From Deltaproteobacteria bacterium (GTDB lineage Bacteria > Myxococcota_A > UBA9160 > SZUA-336), in NCBI GenBank assembly GCA_029261925.1, contig JAJDAJ010000054.1, positions 1 through 64,000 of the forward strand: 64,000 nucleotides of DNA, given 5' to 3'. This document shows, piece after piece, positions 1 to 11,460 of the stretch (the first letter of the stretch is position 1; the number at the start of each line of letters is the position of its first letter). A program made the translations under genes and the position numbers. Under the pieces are notes generated by a model that worked only from the letters and a program-made list of their open reading frames with translations, ran no database searches and was not told where the DNA came from.

Positions 1-408
1 GGCCTCGCGCTCGCCGGCCAGGCGCTCCGGTGCTCGCGCATCGCCGGGCGGCGCCCCGCCGCCCTGCACGTACACGGCCGGTCGCAGCAGCTCGATCGCC
101 CGCGCCGCCGAGCCGCCCGGGTCGATCGCCACGTGGTCCACGCAGTCCAGCGCGGCCAGCGTGCGCGCGCGCAGGGCCGCGTCGAAGACCGCCGAGCCCC
201 TGCCGCGCGCCGCGTGGGCATCGCCGACCACGGTCACGACCAGGCGATCGCCGAGCTCGGCCGCCAGCTCCAGGCCCCGGATCTGCCCCGGGCTGAGCAG
301 GTCGAACACGCCGTGGGCGTGGACGACCTGCTCGCCGGCGTCGCGGAGCTTGGCGAGCTGCTCCGCGAGCGCCTCGAGCGAGAGGATCTTGGTCCCGACG
401 TCAGTCAT
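1..408 (-). CDS. Nucleotidyltransferase-like protein (RfaE domain II type), partial
   Basis: The N-terminal 136 codons are visible; the rest lies beyond the left edge. The ATG at 408 overlaps the end of the upstream epimerase gene by 8 bp. The segment VVHAHGVFDLL, then an alpha-helix, GDRLVV, a conserved LRARTLAAL stretch and VYVQGG follows the fold order of the cytidylyl/adenylyltransferase domain of HldE/RfaE (NGCFDLLHAGH...). The catalytic HxGH is not there: the positions read SPGQ. Context is the last gene of a nucleotide-sugar operon, so a role in activating or binding a sugar phosphate is plausible. Loss of both histidines makes normal nucleotidyl transfer doubtful. A PfkB-like kinase half could lie outside the window. 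Confidence 0.7.
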   Translation of the reverse strand, partial: MTDVGTKILSLEALAEQLAKLRDAGEQVVHAHGVFDLLSPGQIRGLELAAELGDRLVVTVVGDAHAARGRGSAVFDAALRARTLAALDCVDHVAIDPGGSAARAIELLRPAVYVQGGGAPPGDARAPERLAGEREA

Positions 409-1393
409 CGCCCAGGTAGGCGAACCAGTCGCGCGTGGCGTCCTCGATGCCCTGCGGGCTCCACACGGGGGCGTCGCGCCAGTCCCCGATGTGCTCGAGC
501 ATGATCCCGACGCCCTCGTCGAAGGGCACCCGGGCTTCCCAGCCCAGCAGCCTGCCGATGCGCGAGACGTCCGCGCAGGTGCAGTCGGGCTCGCCCGGGC
601 GGCGGGGGATGTGCACCCCCTCACCGCCGAGCAGCTCGACCAGGCGGTTCACGCTCTGCGGCCGGCCCGTGCCCACGTTGAGCACCTCGCCGCTGAGCTC
701 CGAGTCCGCCGCCCGCGCCATGGCGTCGACGACATCGGTCACGAAGGTGAAGTCGCGCGTCTGCGTGCCGTCGCCGACCACGGTGAACGGCTCGCCTGCG
801 AGCTTCTGCGCCAGGAACACGCCGAAGACCGCGCCGTAGGTGCCCGAGGTCCGGGAGCGCGGACCGTACACGTTGAACAGCCGCAGGGAGACCGCCGGCA
901 GGCCGTAGATCTCCGACCAGCCCAGCACGTACTCCTCGCCCAGGCGCTTGGTGAGCGCGTAGGGATACTGGGGCCGCACCGGTGCGTCCTCGGGCGTGGG
1001 GAAGGTGTCGGGCAGTCCGTAGCACGACGACGATGCGGCGTAGACCAGCCGGCCGACCCCTGCGGCGCGCGACGCCTCGAGCACCGAGATCGTGCCCTGC
1101 ACGTTGGCGCGGTGGTACTCCAGCGGTCGCTCGATCGAGGGCACGATGTCGGCGAGGGCCGCCAGGTGGAAGACCCGGTCCCCGGCCCCGAAGTGCCCCG
1201 CGATCGCGGCCGTGTCGGCGACGTCGGCCTGGACGATCTCCAGGTCGTTCTTCTCCCAGAGGTGCGCCAGGTTCTGCAGGCGACCGGTGGAGCAGTCGTC
1301 GATCACCAGCACCTCGTGGCCGTCGCCCAGCAGGCGCTCGGTCAGGTGCGAGCCGATGAAGCCGGCACCCCCCGTGACGATGCAGCGAGACAT
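401..1393 (-). CDS. NAD-dependent epimerase/dehydratase (extended SDR)
   Basis: 330 aa, starting MSRCIVTGGAGFIGSH with the GxxGxxG Rossmann motif at the very N-terminus. The active-site Ser/Tyr-x3-Lys are in AASSSCYG and YALTK. Length and motifs match UDP-glucose 4-epimerase-like or dTDP-glucose dehydratase-like enzymes that modify nucleotide-bound sugars in the cytoplasm; substrate cannot be read from sequence. The ATG at 1393 was chosen because it puts the glycine motif at residue 8 and overlaps the DegT stop as TGATG; an in-frame start further upstream would add 25 low-complexity residues. Third gene of the four-gene operon. Confidence 0.88.
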   Translation of the reverse strand: MSRCIVTGGAGFIGSHLTERLLGDGHEVLVIDDCSTGRLQNLAHLWEKNDLEIVQADVADTAAIAGHFGAGDRVFHLAALADIVPSIERPLEYHRANVQGTISVLEASRAAGVGRLVYAASSSCYGLPDTFPTPEDAPVRPQYPYALTKRLGEEYVLGWSEIYGLPAVSLRLFNVYGPRSRTSGTYGAVFGVFLAQKLAGEPFTVVGDGTQTRDFTFVTDVVDAMARAADSELSGEVLNVGTGRPQSVNRLVELLGGEGVHIPRRPGEPDCTCADVSRIGRLLGWEARVPFDEGVGIMLEHIGDWRDAPVWSPQGIEDATRDWFAYLGDD

Positions 1394-2499
1394 CAGTGAC
1401 CTCCTACGTGAAAGCTGCGGATCCCCTCGACCACCTGCTCGAGGTCCGCGCGCGTCAGTCCCGGCCACACCGGCAGGCTGACGATGCGCGCGGCCTGCGC
1501 CTCCGCCACCGGGAAGTCGCCCTTGGCGTAGCCGAGGCCGGACGCCGCGGGCTGCAGGTGGATCGGCACCGGGTAGTGCACGCGCGTCTCGATGCCGCGC
1601 TCGTCGAGGTGCGCGCGCAGCGCATCGCGGCGCCCGGACTGGATCACGAACGTGTGGTACACGCAGTGCAGCCCCGCCGGCTCATCGGGCACCTGCACCA
1701 CGTCGACCAGGGCCTCGCGGTAGAAGCGCGCGTTCCAGCGCCGCGCCGCGGTCCAGGCCTCGAGCCGCTCGAGCTTCACTTCGAGCAGCGCCGCCTGCAG
1801 TGCATCGAGCCGCGAGTTGAGGCTCCAGAACTCGGCCTCATCGCGCGAGCGCAGGCCGTGATTGCGCGCGCGGCGCAGCCAGTCGGCGAGGCGTGCGTCA
1901 TCCGTCACGACGATGCCGGCGTCGCCGGCCGCTCCCAGGTTCTTCAGCGGGTGCAGGCTGAAGCAGCCGAGGCGGCCGAAGCTGCCGACGGGTCGGTCCC
2001 CGAGGCGCGCGCCCACCGCCTGGGCAGCGTCCTCGATCAGCTCGAGACCGTGGTGCCGCGCCAGATCGCCCAGGGCGTCGAGGCGCGCGGGCCTGCCGGT
2101 CAGGTGCACGGCCAGGATCGCGCGGGTGCGCTCGCCGATGGCCGCCTCGACGCACGCGGGATCCAGGTTGAAGTCGTCGCCCACGTCCGCGAGCACCGGG
2201 CGCGCGCCGCAGAGCGCGATGGCCGAGGCGCTGGCCAGGAAGGAGTTGGGCGCGGTGATCACCTCGTCCCCCGGACCGATGCCGAGCGCGCGCAGCGCCA
2301 GCACCAGCGCGTCGGTGCCGCTGCCCACGCCGATCCCGTGGGCCACCCCGCAGAGCCCGGCGAAGCGAGCCTCGAAGCGCTCGACGCGCTCGCCCCCGAT
2401 GAAGCCGCCGTCGGCGAGCACGTCGGCCGCGGCCGCCAGCAGGGCGTCGCGCAGCCCGGGCTCGCGGACGCCGAGCTGCACGTAGGGCACGCCGCTCAT
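1393..2499 (-). CDS. DegT/DnrJ/EryC1 family sugar aminotransferase
   Basis: 368 aa. PLP-dependent, cytoplasmic; the family transaminates 3- or 4-keto nucleotide sugars, usually with glutamate or glutamine as donor. Visible motifs: GSGTDALVLAL (phosphate binding), DEVITAPNSFLA, EDAAQAVGA with the PLP-contacting Asp, and FSLHPLKNLGA whose Lys is the Schiff-base residue. C-terminal RVHYPVPIHLQPA is typical. The start overlaps the preceding SDR stop by 4 bp (ATGA), indicating translational coupling. With the flanking epimerases it would make an amino-sugar for a surface glycan. Confidence 0.9.
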   Translation of the reverse strand: MSGVPYVQLGVREPGLRDALLAAAADVLADGGFIGGERVERFEARFAGLCGVAHGIGVGSGTDALVLALRALGIGPGDEVITAPNSFLASASAIALCGARPVLADVGDDFNLDPACVEAAIGERTRAILAVHLTGRPARLDALGDLARHHGLELIEDAAQAVGARLGDRPVGSFGRLGCFSLHPLKNLGAAGDAGIVVTDDARLADWLRRARNHGLRSRDEAEFWSLNSRLDALQAALLEVKLERLEAWTAARRWNARFYREALVDVVQVPDEPAGLHCVYHTFVIQSGRRDALRAHLDERGIETRVHYPVPIHLQPAASGLGYAKGDFPVAEAQAARIVSLPVWPGLTRADLEQVVEGIRSFHVGGH

Positions 2500-3479
2500 C
2501 GCAGGTCGACCTCCTGGAGGCGCTTGACGTTGAAGTAGCGAGACGCCTCCAGGGAGCCGGGCAGCCGCCCGTCCAGCAGCGCAGCCTCGAGCTCGCGCAC
2601 GGCGTCGGCGATCCCGCGCCGCGCGCGGAAGTCGAGCTCGCGGGCCAGCCGCTCCGACGAGATGTGGTACGAGCGGGGGTCGTCGGTCGGGACGCGCCGC
2701 ACGTCGACATCCCGGCGCGAGACCGTGGCGCGCACGATCTCCGCCAGCTCGTCGACCGTGTGGTTCGGCCCGCCGGCGTTGTACACGCCGCCGTCGATGC
2801 GCTCCGCGGGCAGCTCCACCAGCCGCGCGTACAGGTCCGCCATGTCGTCGATGTGGATGTTGGGGCGCATCTGCGCGCCCCCGAAGACCTGGATCTGGCC
2901 GGTCGACACGGCGTGGTTGGTCAGGATGTTCACCACGACGTCGAGCCTCTGGCGTGGCGCGTAGCCGCAGACCGTCGCCGGCCGCACGATCACCGAGGCG
3001 AGCCCGGGATGCCGCAGATCGTGCAGGACCTCCTCGCAGAGCGCCTTGTACTTCGAGTAATCGGTGAGGGGCTCGAGCGAGTCCTCCTCGCTGACGTCGG
3101 AATGCGGCTTGACGCCGTAGACGCTCGAGGACGAGGCGTAGATGAAGCGCCCTGCCCCCGTATCCACGGCGGCCCGGACCAGCGGCTCGAACGCGTCGTA
3201 GTTGATCGACCGACCCAGGTCCGGGTCGAGCTCGAAGCTCGGGTCGTTGGAGATGCAGGCCAGGTGGATCACGCAGCTGCAGTCCGCGACCGCCTTGGTC
3301 ACCAGCCCGGTGTCGCGCAGGTCCCCGCGGATCTGCTCGAGCCGCGGGTGCGGCTGGAGCACGTCGTCGCCAAAGAGATACAGGTCCAGCACGCGGACGC
3401 GGTGTCCCAGCGCGAGCAGCCGCGGCACCAGCACGCTGCCCACGTACCCGGCACCGCCGGTGACGAGAATGGTCTCCAA
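2496..3479 (-). CDS. NAD-dependent epimerase/dehydratase (extended SDR), first gene of sugar operon
   Basis: 327 aa. N-terminal ILVTGGAGYVGS binds NAD(P); the active site is SSSSVYG and the Tyr-x3-Lys of DYSKYK. Similar to UDP-glucose/UDP-N-acetylglucosamine 4-epimerase-like proteins and sugar-nucleotide reductases of O-antigen clusters. Start codon is TTG, supported by a GGGAGG ribosome site four bases upstream and by the glycine motif at residue 7. It is upstream of and overlaps the aminotransferase gene, so the operon promoter should lie in 3480-3609; no convincing -35/-10 pair was seen there. Confidence 0.87.
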   Translation of the reverse strand: METILVTGGAGYVGSVLVPRLLALGHRVRVLDLYLFGDDVLQPHPRLEQIRGDLRDTGLVTKAVADCSCVIHLACISNDPSFELDPDLGRSINYDAFEPLVRAAVDTGAGRFIYASSSSVYGVKPHSDVSEEDSLEPLTDYSKYKALCEEVLHDLRHPGLASVIVRPATVCGYAPRQRLDVVVNILTNHAVSTGQIQVFGGAQMRPNIHIDDMADLYARLVELPAERIDGGVYNAGGPNHTVDELAEIVRATVSRRDVDVRRVPTDDPRSYHISSERLARELDFRARRGIADAVRELEAALLDGRLPGSLEASRYFNVKRLQEVDLR

Positions 3480-3609
3480 GGGGCCTCCCTGACGCAGCGG
3501 GCCGCGCGGCGCACGGCCGACGTCCCGGCATCTGCGGTGGCTTATCGACGTGCGCCGGCACCATCTTTCGGCGTCGAGGCCCCGGGATGGGGCGGCGTTC
3601 TGCTCGCGC

Positions 3610-4434
3610 CTAGAAGCTCACCCCGAGCGGCCGGCGCAGGACCAGCCCCAGCAGCAGCGTGAGGCCCACGAAGCCCCAGGTCGCGCCGGAGAGGCCCGCC
3701 CACTCCCCGCCGCGCCGCGGATACGCCAGGTGCACCACGCGCACCGGCCCGTTGGCGGGCAGCGGCACGGCGGCGGGCGATCCCAGGATCGCCGGCGCGC
3801 TCGCGCGCCGGGCGGCGGGCGAGACCGAGGCCGGCCCGGAGCCCACGCGAGCGCGCAGCGGCACCGCCGTACCCCCGAGATCGAGCGACAGCGCCCAGTC
3901 TCCCTCGCGGCGGGCACCGACCCGCCACACCAGCTCGCGGGTGCTCTCGATGCGCAGCGGCGGTGTCTCCTGCGCCAGGCCCTCGGGCAGCGCCAGGCGC
4001 GCGGACAGCTCGGTCAGGGGCCCCTCGCGATCGACGCGCGCGGTCAGCAGCGCGGACTCGCCGGGCGCCAGCGGGCGGTGACCGAAGCGCGTCTCGACCT
4101 GCACCAGCATGGCGGCGAACGGCAGCAGCATCAGGGCGAGCGGGGCGAGCGACAGGCGCAGGTACGTCAGGTTGTGCCGCAGCAGCCGCCCCTGGGCCCG
4201 CAGCATCACCAGCGGATCGTCGCGGAAGATCCGCAGCTCCAGGACACAGGCCTTCATGCGGTCCTTGGCCCGCTCGATGCGCTGCGGGTCGGTGGTCAGG
4301 CGATAGGCACCCAGGGCCAGCAGCGCGCCCGGGAGCGCCAGCCACGCCAGCTGCAGCACCAGCGGGGCTGTGGCCACCGGCCACAGCCACACGTCGAAGA
4401 GCGCGTTGAGCGCGCGGTTGAACAGCGGCCACAC
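3610..4434 (-). CDS. Integral membrane protein resembling the Oxa1/EMC3 (DUF106) superfamily
   Basis: 274 aa with a GTG start. Predicted membrane segments lie at about residues 20-45 and 95-115, with a third near the C-terminus (about 247-268). A charged coiled loop RIERAKDRMKACVLELRIF and RDDPLVMLRAQGRLLRHNL sit between the first two. This helix-hairpin-helix arrangement, with short QG..L..NL and PL..ML.PF motifs, recalls EMC3/TMCO1/DUF106 proteins, members of the YidC/Oxa1 insertase superfamily. The central part (about 120-240) looks like a beta-rich periplasmic domain. Function unknown; the superfamily link is from remembered motif shape and needs a profile search. It lies 4 bp after the small 64-aa gene and downstream of two phosphodiesterase genes. 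Confidence 0.6.
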   Translation of the reverse strand: MWPLFNRALNALFDVWLWPVATAPLVLQLAWLALPGALLALGAYRLTTDPQRIERAKDRMKACVLELRIFRDDPLVMLRAQGRLLRHNLTYLRLSLAPLALMLLPFAAMLVQVETRFGHRPLAPGESALLTARVDREGPLTELSARLALPEGLAQETPPLRIESTRELVWRVGARREGDWALSLDLGGTAVPLRARVGSGPASVSPAARRASAPAILGSPAAVPLPANGPVRVVHLAYPRRGGEWAGLSGATWGFVGLTLLLGLVLRRPLGVSF

Positions 4435-4438
4435 GGCG

Positions 4439-4633
4439 CTACTCGATGTAGCCGAGGCCGCGGAGCTTCTTCTTCAGGTCCTCGTCCGAGCCCGCGTCCT
4501 CGAGGGGCGCGAGCTCACGCTCGAGGACGTGCTCGACGAACTCCTGTGGCGAGGCGTATCCGGCCACGCGCGCACAGCGCTCGATGCGCTCCCAGAGCTC
4601 CGACTGGATCGTGATCCTGTGCCGTCCGAACAT
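4439..4633 (-). CDS. Small ribbon-helix-helix-like protein ending in LGYIE
   Basis: 64 aa. A short basic strand HRITIQSEL, then helix WERIERCARVAGYASPQEFVEHVLERELAPL, gives the strand-helix-helix outline of CopG/Arc proteins. The C-terminal tail is acidic and basic, then LRGLGYIE. GGAGGCGAG precedes the ATG, and the gene sits 22 bp after a phosphodiesterase gene and 4 bp before the membrane protein gene, so all are probably cotranscribed. It could be a DNA-binding regulator. The LGYIE tail, however, resembles the C-terminus of the sulfatase-family protein encoded at 9470-10807 (LGYVE), hinting at a shared non-DNA role. Confidence 0.65.
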   Translation of the reverse strand: MFGRHRITIQSELWERIERCARVAGYASPQEFVEHVLERELAPLEDAGSDEDLKKKLRGLGYIE

Positions 4634-4655
4634 CTCGCCTCCGCACTACCCGGGT

Positions 4656-6595
4656 TCAGAAGACCGACCGGCCGCGCATCCCCTCGAGCGGCTCGACGCC
4701 GAACCACTCCAGGATGCTGACCGTCAGGTCGCGCAGACCCGCGCCCGCCGGCTCGTCGAGCGGGATGCTCGAGACCAGGGTTCCGGGCACGGCGCGCGCG
4801 TCCATGCAGTGGTCGCCGCTCCACTCGCGATCGTTGTCCTCGAAGAGCTCCCCGGGAACCTCGCCACGGGTCGTCGCCCACGACGCGCGGTAGCCGTGCG
4901 CGTAGCCGACCAGCACGTCGGGCGCATCGCCCACGGCGGGGCCGCTGTAGGCGCGCTCGCGGGTCAGCGGCTGCGTGACCACGTGCGCACCGCTGCGCGG
5001 ATCCGTCCAGGCGGCCAGGCGCCCCGCGATCTCCTCCGCCAGCGCCTCGCGCTCTGCGGGGTCGACCACGCCGTGGCGCTCGCGGCCGCGCACGTTGAGG
5101 TACAGGGAGTTCAGCCCCACCGCGAAGGCGCGCGTGCGGCTCCAGTCGATGGCACCCAGCCAGCGCGCGCCGCGGTCCGCCCCGTGCCGCAGGTGCAGGT
5201 AGCCCTCGCGCTCCAGCCAGGCATTCAGGTGCACCTGGTGGCGAAACGGCGCGAAGCCGTGGTCCGACATGACCACCACCTCGGCGGCGTCGCCCACGCG
5301 CTCGAGCACGTCGGCGAGGATGGCGTCGAGCTGCACGTAGGACTCGCGCACGGCCTCGACCAGCGAGCTGGGCGTGTCCGGTGCGTGCAGCGGGTGAGCG
5401 GTGTCCATGTGGCGCCAGAGCATGTGGCTGCGCTGGTCGATGCTGGAGAAGTAGAAGAAGAGCAGCCCGCCGGGGCCCTGCTCGAGGAAGCGACCGAGCT
5501 CGTGGCGCAGCAGCCGGCGGCGCTCGTCGAGCACCAGCTCCGACTGCGCCAGGAACTCGGCCGGCTCGAGCACGTGCGCCGACAGCGCCTTGGTGTCCTC
5601 GGGCATCTCCTGGGTGTAGAAGGGCCCGACGGCCTCCGAGAGCTCGCGGGCGTACGACGCCGGGGCCGCGATCGGCTGCGCGGGCTCGGCGGGGTCGATG
5701 TTGACGGGGCTGGCGTACAGGCGGAAGCCCGGCCGGACGCTCTTGAGATAGAAGCGCACCAGGCCCGGAACGCTGGCGACGACCGGCACCAGCTCGAAGC
5801 GCACCCGCACCCAGTCGCTCCACTCCCCCTCGCGGAGCAGCACGCGCGCGTCTCCGATGCGGATCTCCGCGACCGGGTTCTCCGCGTCCACGTGGACCTC
5901 GAAGTCCACGCCGGTGCGGGGCGCATCGCGGCGGAATGCGTTGGGCGGACCCTCGAGGCGCGCGCGCGCCGTGCCCCGGAGCACGTGCACCCGGTGCACG
6001 ACGCCCCCCGGCACCCGGCCCGGGCTCCACTCGAGAGCATCGGTGTAGAAGCTGAACGTGCCGGGGCTGCCCTGCAGGTCCGGGGTCCCCATGCCGCTGA
6101 GCGCGCGGCCGGCGGTCTCCACCGGCGGGTAGTTCGCGGGCACGCGAAAGATCGTGGTCGGGATGCCCTTCTCCTCGAGCAGCTCCCAGAACGCACGCCC
6201 CCGGCGCAGCAGCTCCGTGCCGCCGCCGCGCAGGGGCACCCGCCACTCGCCGACCGACCAGAACGCGGCGTCGCGGACCCGCGTGGTGGACATGCGCGGC
6301 TGCAGCGTGTCGCGCTCCAGCGCGATGAAGTCGAAGATCCCGTGCTCGCCGGGATTGGTGCCGGTGATGAAGTCCGACCAGGCCACGGGACTCTGGGGCG
6401 GAACGCTGGTCTGCAGGGGGGAAAGCCCGCCCCGCTGCGAGAGCGCGCGGAACGCGGGCAGGCGGCCCTGGTCCATCAGCTGCCCCAGCAGCCCGGGATC
6501 GAGGCCGTCGATGCCCAGCACCACCAGGCGCCGCTCCGTCGCGGCGGCCGGCGCCGTCAGGGCCAGGACCAGGAGCCCGGCGAGCAGCCCCCGCA

Positions 6596-6596
<1 letters not shown>
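4656..6596 (-). CDS. Exported alkaline-phosphatase-superfamily phosphodiesterase
   Basis: 646 aa with an N-terminal signal peptide (MRGLLAGLLVLALTAPAAA). Metal-binding and nucleophile motifs of type I phosphodiesterase/nucleotide pyrophosphatases are in order: VVLGIDGLDP near residue 25, SPVAWSDFITG near 70, HGIFDF, then MSDHGFAPFRHQ in the second half. Predicted to hydrolyse a phosphoester or phosphodiester in the periplasm with two metal ions; the substrate is unknown. It overlaps the paralogue upstream by one base (TGATG); the two are close relatives, probably from a duplication. C-terminus ends in a hydrophobic ILEWFGVEPLEGMRGRSVF block also present in the paralogue. Confidence 0.85.
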
Positions 6597-8733
<2,137 letters not shown>

Positions 8734-8737
<4 letters not shown>

Positions 8738-9354
8738 GGCTGCTCCTTGCGGTTGCGGTACAGCTCGCCGTCGATCGCCCGCGCCATCGGCGCGACCTCT
8801 CCGGTCAGGCCCAGGAAGCGCTGCACGTGCCCGGCCACCCGCTCGGGCGCCAGCACGGCCTCGTCGTAGCGCACGTCGAGCCAGCGCACGCCCGGCCGGC
8901 GCTGCATCAGGCGCCGCACGTCATCGAGGTGCCGCACGTACAGCTCCCGCGCACGGGCGTCGTCGACCGGGTTGGGCTCGCCCAGGCGCTCGAGCATCCG
9001 GTTCTGCGAGGTGATCACCTCGTCGAGGTCACGCAGCATGAACACGATGCGGTAGCCGTTGCCGGGCGGCAGCCAGCGCAGCAGCGGGGACACGACCTTG
9101 ACCGCCTGGCCGCGCGCCTGGCGCACCCAGCGGCGGTCGGGATCGCGCTCCAGTCGCTTGACGCGCTCGAGCTCGAAGTAGCCATGAGGATTGTCCCGGT
9201 CGGCCTCACGCTCGCCGTCGCTGAGCAGCGGCACGCCGCCGGCGGCGAGCATGCGCATCATCATCGACGTCCCCGAGCGGGGCAGTCCAGAGACGACCAC
9301 CACGTCGGGCCCCCAGCGTAGTCGGTACCAGATGTTCGCGAGCGTATGAGACAC
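8734..9354 (-). CDS. PAPS-dependent sulfotransferase family protein
   Basis: 206 aa, GTG start. The 5'-phosphosulfate-binding loop is VVSGLPRSGTSMMMRML near residue 20, and the 3'-phosphate-binding element is FMLRDLDEVITSQNRML near 105. These motifs define the sulfotransferase fold that moves sulfate from PAPS to a hydroxyl or amine. It is short for a sulfotransferase but keeps both signatures. First gene of a minus-strand operon with two phosphodiesterase paralogues. PAPS could come from the CysD/CysNC enzymes encoded at 30.8-33.6 kb. The acceptor is unknown. Confidence 0.85.
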
Positions 9355-9469
9355 GGATTTTCAGGGCTCAGCGGGCCGCAGGATCGGGCCGCAGGCTCCC
9401 TATCGTCCGCCGGGTTCCCGAACTGCTGCCCCGCTACAGGCCGGAGCCGGGTCGCCGATCTGAACGGGC

Positions 9470-10807
9470 ATGTGCGTCCGAAACACCGTCGCCTGGCTGT
9501 CGCTCGTGGGCGCGTGCGCGCTCGGCTGTGTGGTCGAGTCGCGGCCCGCGCCCGACCGCGATCTGGTCGTGCTGGTCGTGCTCGACACGATCCGCGCGGA
9601 TCACCTGTCGCTCTGCGGGCACTCGCGGCCCACGTCGCCGGCGCTCGAGGCGATTGCAGCAGCGGGCGCGAGCGTGCGCTGCGACGCACAGGCGCCCGGC
9701 ACCTGGACCCTGCCCAGCCACGCCAGCTACTTCACCGGCCTGCCCGTCGTGGAGCACGGCGCGCACTTCGGCCCGGGCGGCAGGCGCATGCTCTGGGACG
9801 TGACGGTCTTCCCGCTCGACGCGCGCGCACCGACGCTTGCCGAGCAGATGGCGGCTGCGGGCTACCGCACCGCGGCCGTCTCGGCCAACCCGGTCGTGTC
9901 GTCCGAGACCGGCCTGACGCGGGGGTTCGAGATCGTGCGCCGGGCGGGGAGCTTCGGCGAGCTGTACGGCGAGCGCCTGGAACGCGCGCTGGAGCAGACC
10001 CTCGACCAGGTCGCGGAGGACGAGCCGCTGTTCCTGTTCCTCAACGTCGCCGACGCCCACCATCCGTGGCCCGCGATCCCGCAGGGTCTCGACTGGGTGC
10101 CGGAGCGTGCGGGCATGACCTACGGCATCAAGCAGCCCGACAGCCCCTGGCGCCGCTACATGGCCGGCGAGATGGCCGAGGAGGAGGCCGCGGAGCTGCG
10201 CGAGCACAGCACGGACCTGTACGACTGGGGCGTGCGCCGCGCGGACCGCACGCTGGCCGGAGCGCTGGAGGTGCTGCGCAGGCGTGGCCGCCTCGCGGGC
10301 GACCACCGCATCGTGATCACCTCGGACCACGGCGAGTTCCTCGGCGAGCACGGCCTCACGGGCCACTGCTGCTACCCCTACGAGGCGGTCACGCGCGTGC
10401 CCCTGCTGGTGCTGGACAGCAGCGGATCCCCGCAGCTGCCGGGCCCGGTCAGCGCACTGCACGCCTTCCACCTGGCGCGGGACGGCGCCCTGCCCCCGGT
10501 CCCCGCGCCCCTGGTCTCGGTCGGGTTCCCGAGCCCGAACATGATCGAGCACGTGGGCCGGCTGGGCCACGAGCTGGCGGTCGCGAGCTGGTCGGGCACG
10601 CGCAAGTCGCTGTGGATCGAGGATCGGCGGCTCGCGTTCGACCTCGAGACGGATCCGGACGAGCTGAGACCCCTGCCCGCCGGCGGCCCCGATGCGCTGC
10701 TCGACTCGCTCGCGGCGGCGGCACGCGCGTCGCACACCCGCGGCGCGGCAGCCCGTGCCGACGCCGCCGCGGTGGAGCACCTGGAGGCACTCGGCTACGT
10801 GGAGTGA
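9470..10807 (+). CDS. Sulfatase-fold lipoprotein hydrolase lacking the formylglycine cysteine
   Basis: 445 aa. The N-terminus VAWLSLVGACALGC is a lipoprotein signal. The sulfatase/alkaline-phosphatase fold is clear: VLVVLDTIRADHLSLCGH (metal-binding Asp), GTWTLPSHASYFTG, and ITSDHGEFLGEHG. In true sulfatases the second motif starts Cys/Ser-x-Pro-Ser-Arg; here it is Thr-Leu-Pro-Ser-His, so the nucleophile would be Thr rather than formylglycine. Phosphoester, phosphonate or phosphoglycerol hydrolysis is therefore more likely than sulfate ester hydrolysis. The protein ends in EALGYVE. It is divergent from the sulfotransferase gene across a 115-bp gap. Confidence 0.82.
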   Translation: MCVRNTVAWLSLVGACALGCVVESRPAPDRDLVVLVVLDTIRADHLSLCGHSRPTSPALEAIAAAGASVRCDAQAPGTWTLPSHASYFTGLPVVEHGAHFGPGGRRMLWDVTVFPLDARAPTLAEQMAAAGYRTAAVSANPVVSSETGLTRGFEIVRRAGSFGELYGERLERALEQTLDQVAEDEPLFLFLNVADAHHPWPAIPQGLDWVPERAGMTYGIKQPDSPWRRYMAGEMAEEEAAELREHSTDLYDWGVRRADRTLAGALEVLRRRGRLAGDHRIVITSDHGEFLGEHGLTGHCCYPYEAVTRVPLLVLDSSGSPQLPGPVSALHAFHLARDGALPPVPAPLVSVGFPSPNMIEHVGRLGHELAVASWSGTRKSLWIEDRRLAFDLETDPDELRPLPAGGPDALLDSLAAAARASHTRGAAARADAAAVEHLEALGYVE

Positions 10808-10990
10808 CCCCGGAAGGTCGCTCGAGAGTAGCCGACGACACACCCTCCGGGCGGGCGCCTGCGGCAGGCGGTGCGCATGCGCGGCCCCGGCACCCAGAGC
10901 CGGCGCGGACAATCACGCGGCGCCGGCCGGTGCGGCACGGATCTTGATGGACCTGCGCGCATCGAACTCACACCCGCGAGGGGAACTCTC
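10808..10990. other. Intergenic gap without a recognised gene
   Basis: 183 bp of very GC-rich sequence between the sulfatase-fold gene and the zinc-ribbon gene. The only clear signal is an AGGGGA ribosome site just before the ATG at 10991. No promoter pair with good spacing and no U-tract terminator was seen. Confidence 0.5.
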
Positions 10991-11419
10991 ATGTCCGAGA
11001 TCAAGCGCGGCGCCGGCTTCTGCATGCGCTCCGGCTGCCGCGGGTACGCTCACCTGCGGCTGATCGAGCCCTACCACGCCGGATTCGTCTGCGGCCAGTG
11101 CGGAGAGCTGGGCCACGTCGAGCCGGAGTTCGGCGCCAGCGTCGGCACGTCACTCACCTTCAGCGAGGTGCGGGTGTTCTACGGCTACGACGCCCGCGAG
11201 CGCAGCTACCCGTCCGTGGCAGTGGCCACGGACTCCAGCGTGCTGGGTCGCACCGGGGCCTACACGCTGTTCACTCCGGTGGTGCACTCCGCGGAGCGGG
11301 CCCAGAAGCTGGCCGAGAAGCTGCTCGCGCGGCTCAATCACCGCGACGGGGCGCGGCCGCCCGCGCGGGGGCGCCAGCGCAGCGAGCTGGTAGCCGAGGG
11401 CTGGCAGGTCCTGGCCTAG
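10991..11419 (+). CDS. Uncharacterised zinc-ribbon-like protein
   Basis: 142 aa. The ATG at 10991 has a good AGGGGA ribosome site. Cysteines at 11 and 16 (CMRSGC) and at 34 and 37 (CGQC) form a likely four-cysteine zinc ribbon in the first 40 residues. The rest is a mixed alpha/beta domain with [21 protein letters not shown] that I do not recognise, and a basic, proline/arginine-rich tail after about residue 110. No signal peptide, so cytoplasmic. It precedes hemF by 41 bp and may be cotranscribed with it. Confidence 0.65.
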   Translation: MSEIKRGAGFCMRSGCRGYAHLRLIEPYHAGFVCGQCGELGHVEPEFGASVGTSLTFSEVRVFYGYDARERSYPSVAVATDSSVLGRTGAYTLFTPVVHSAERAQKLAEKLLARLNHRDGARPPARGRQRSELVAEGWQVLA

Positions 11420-11460
11420 GGCGCGACGACGGGTTGCCCGCCCGCGAGGGATGGGCGAGC

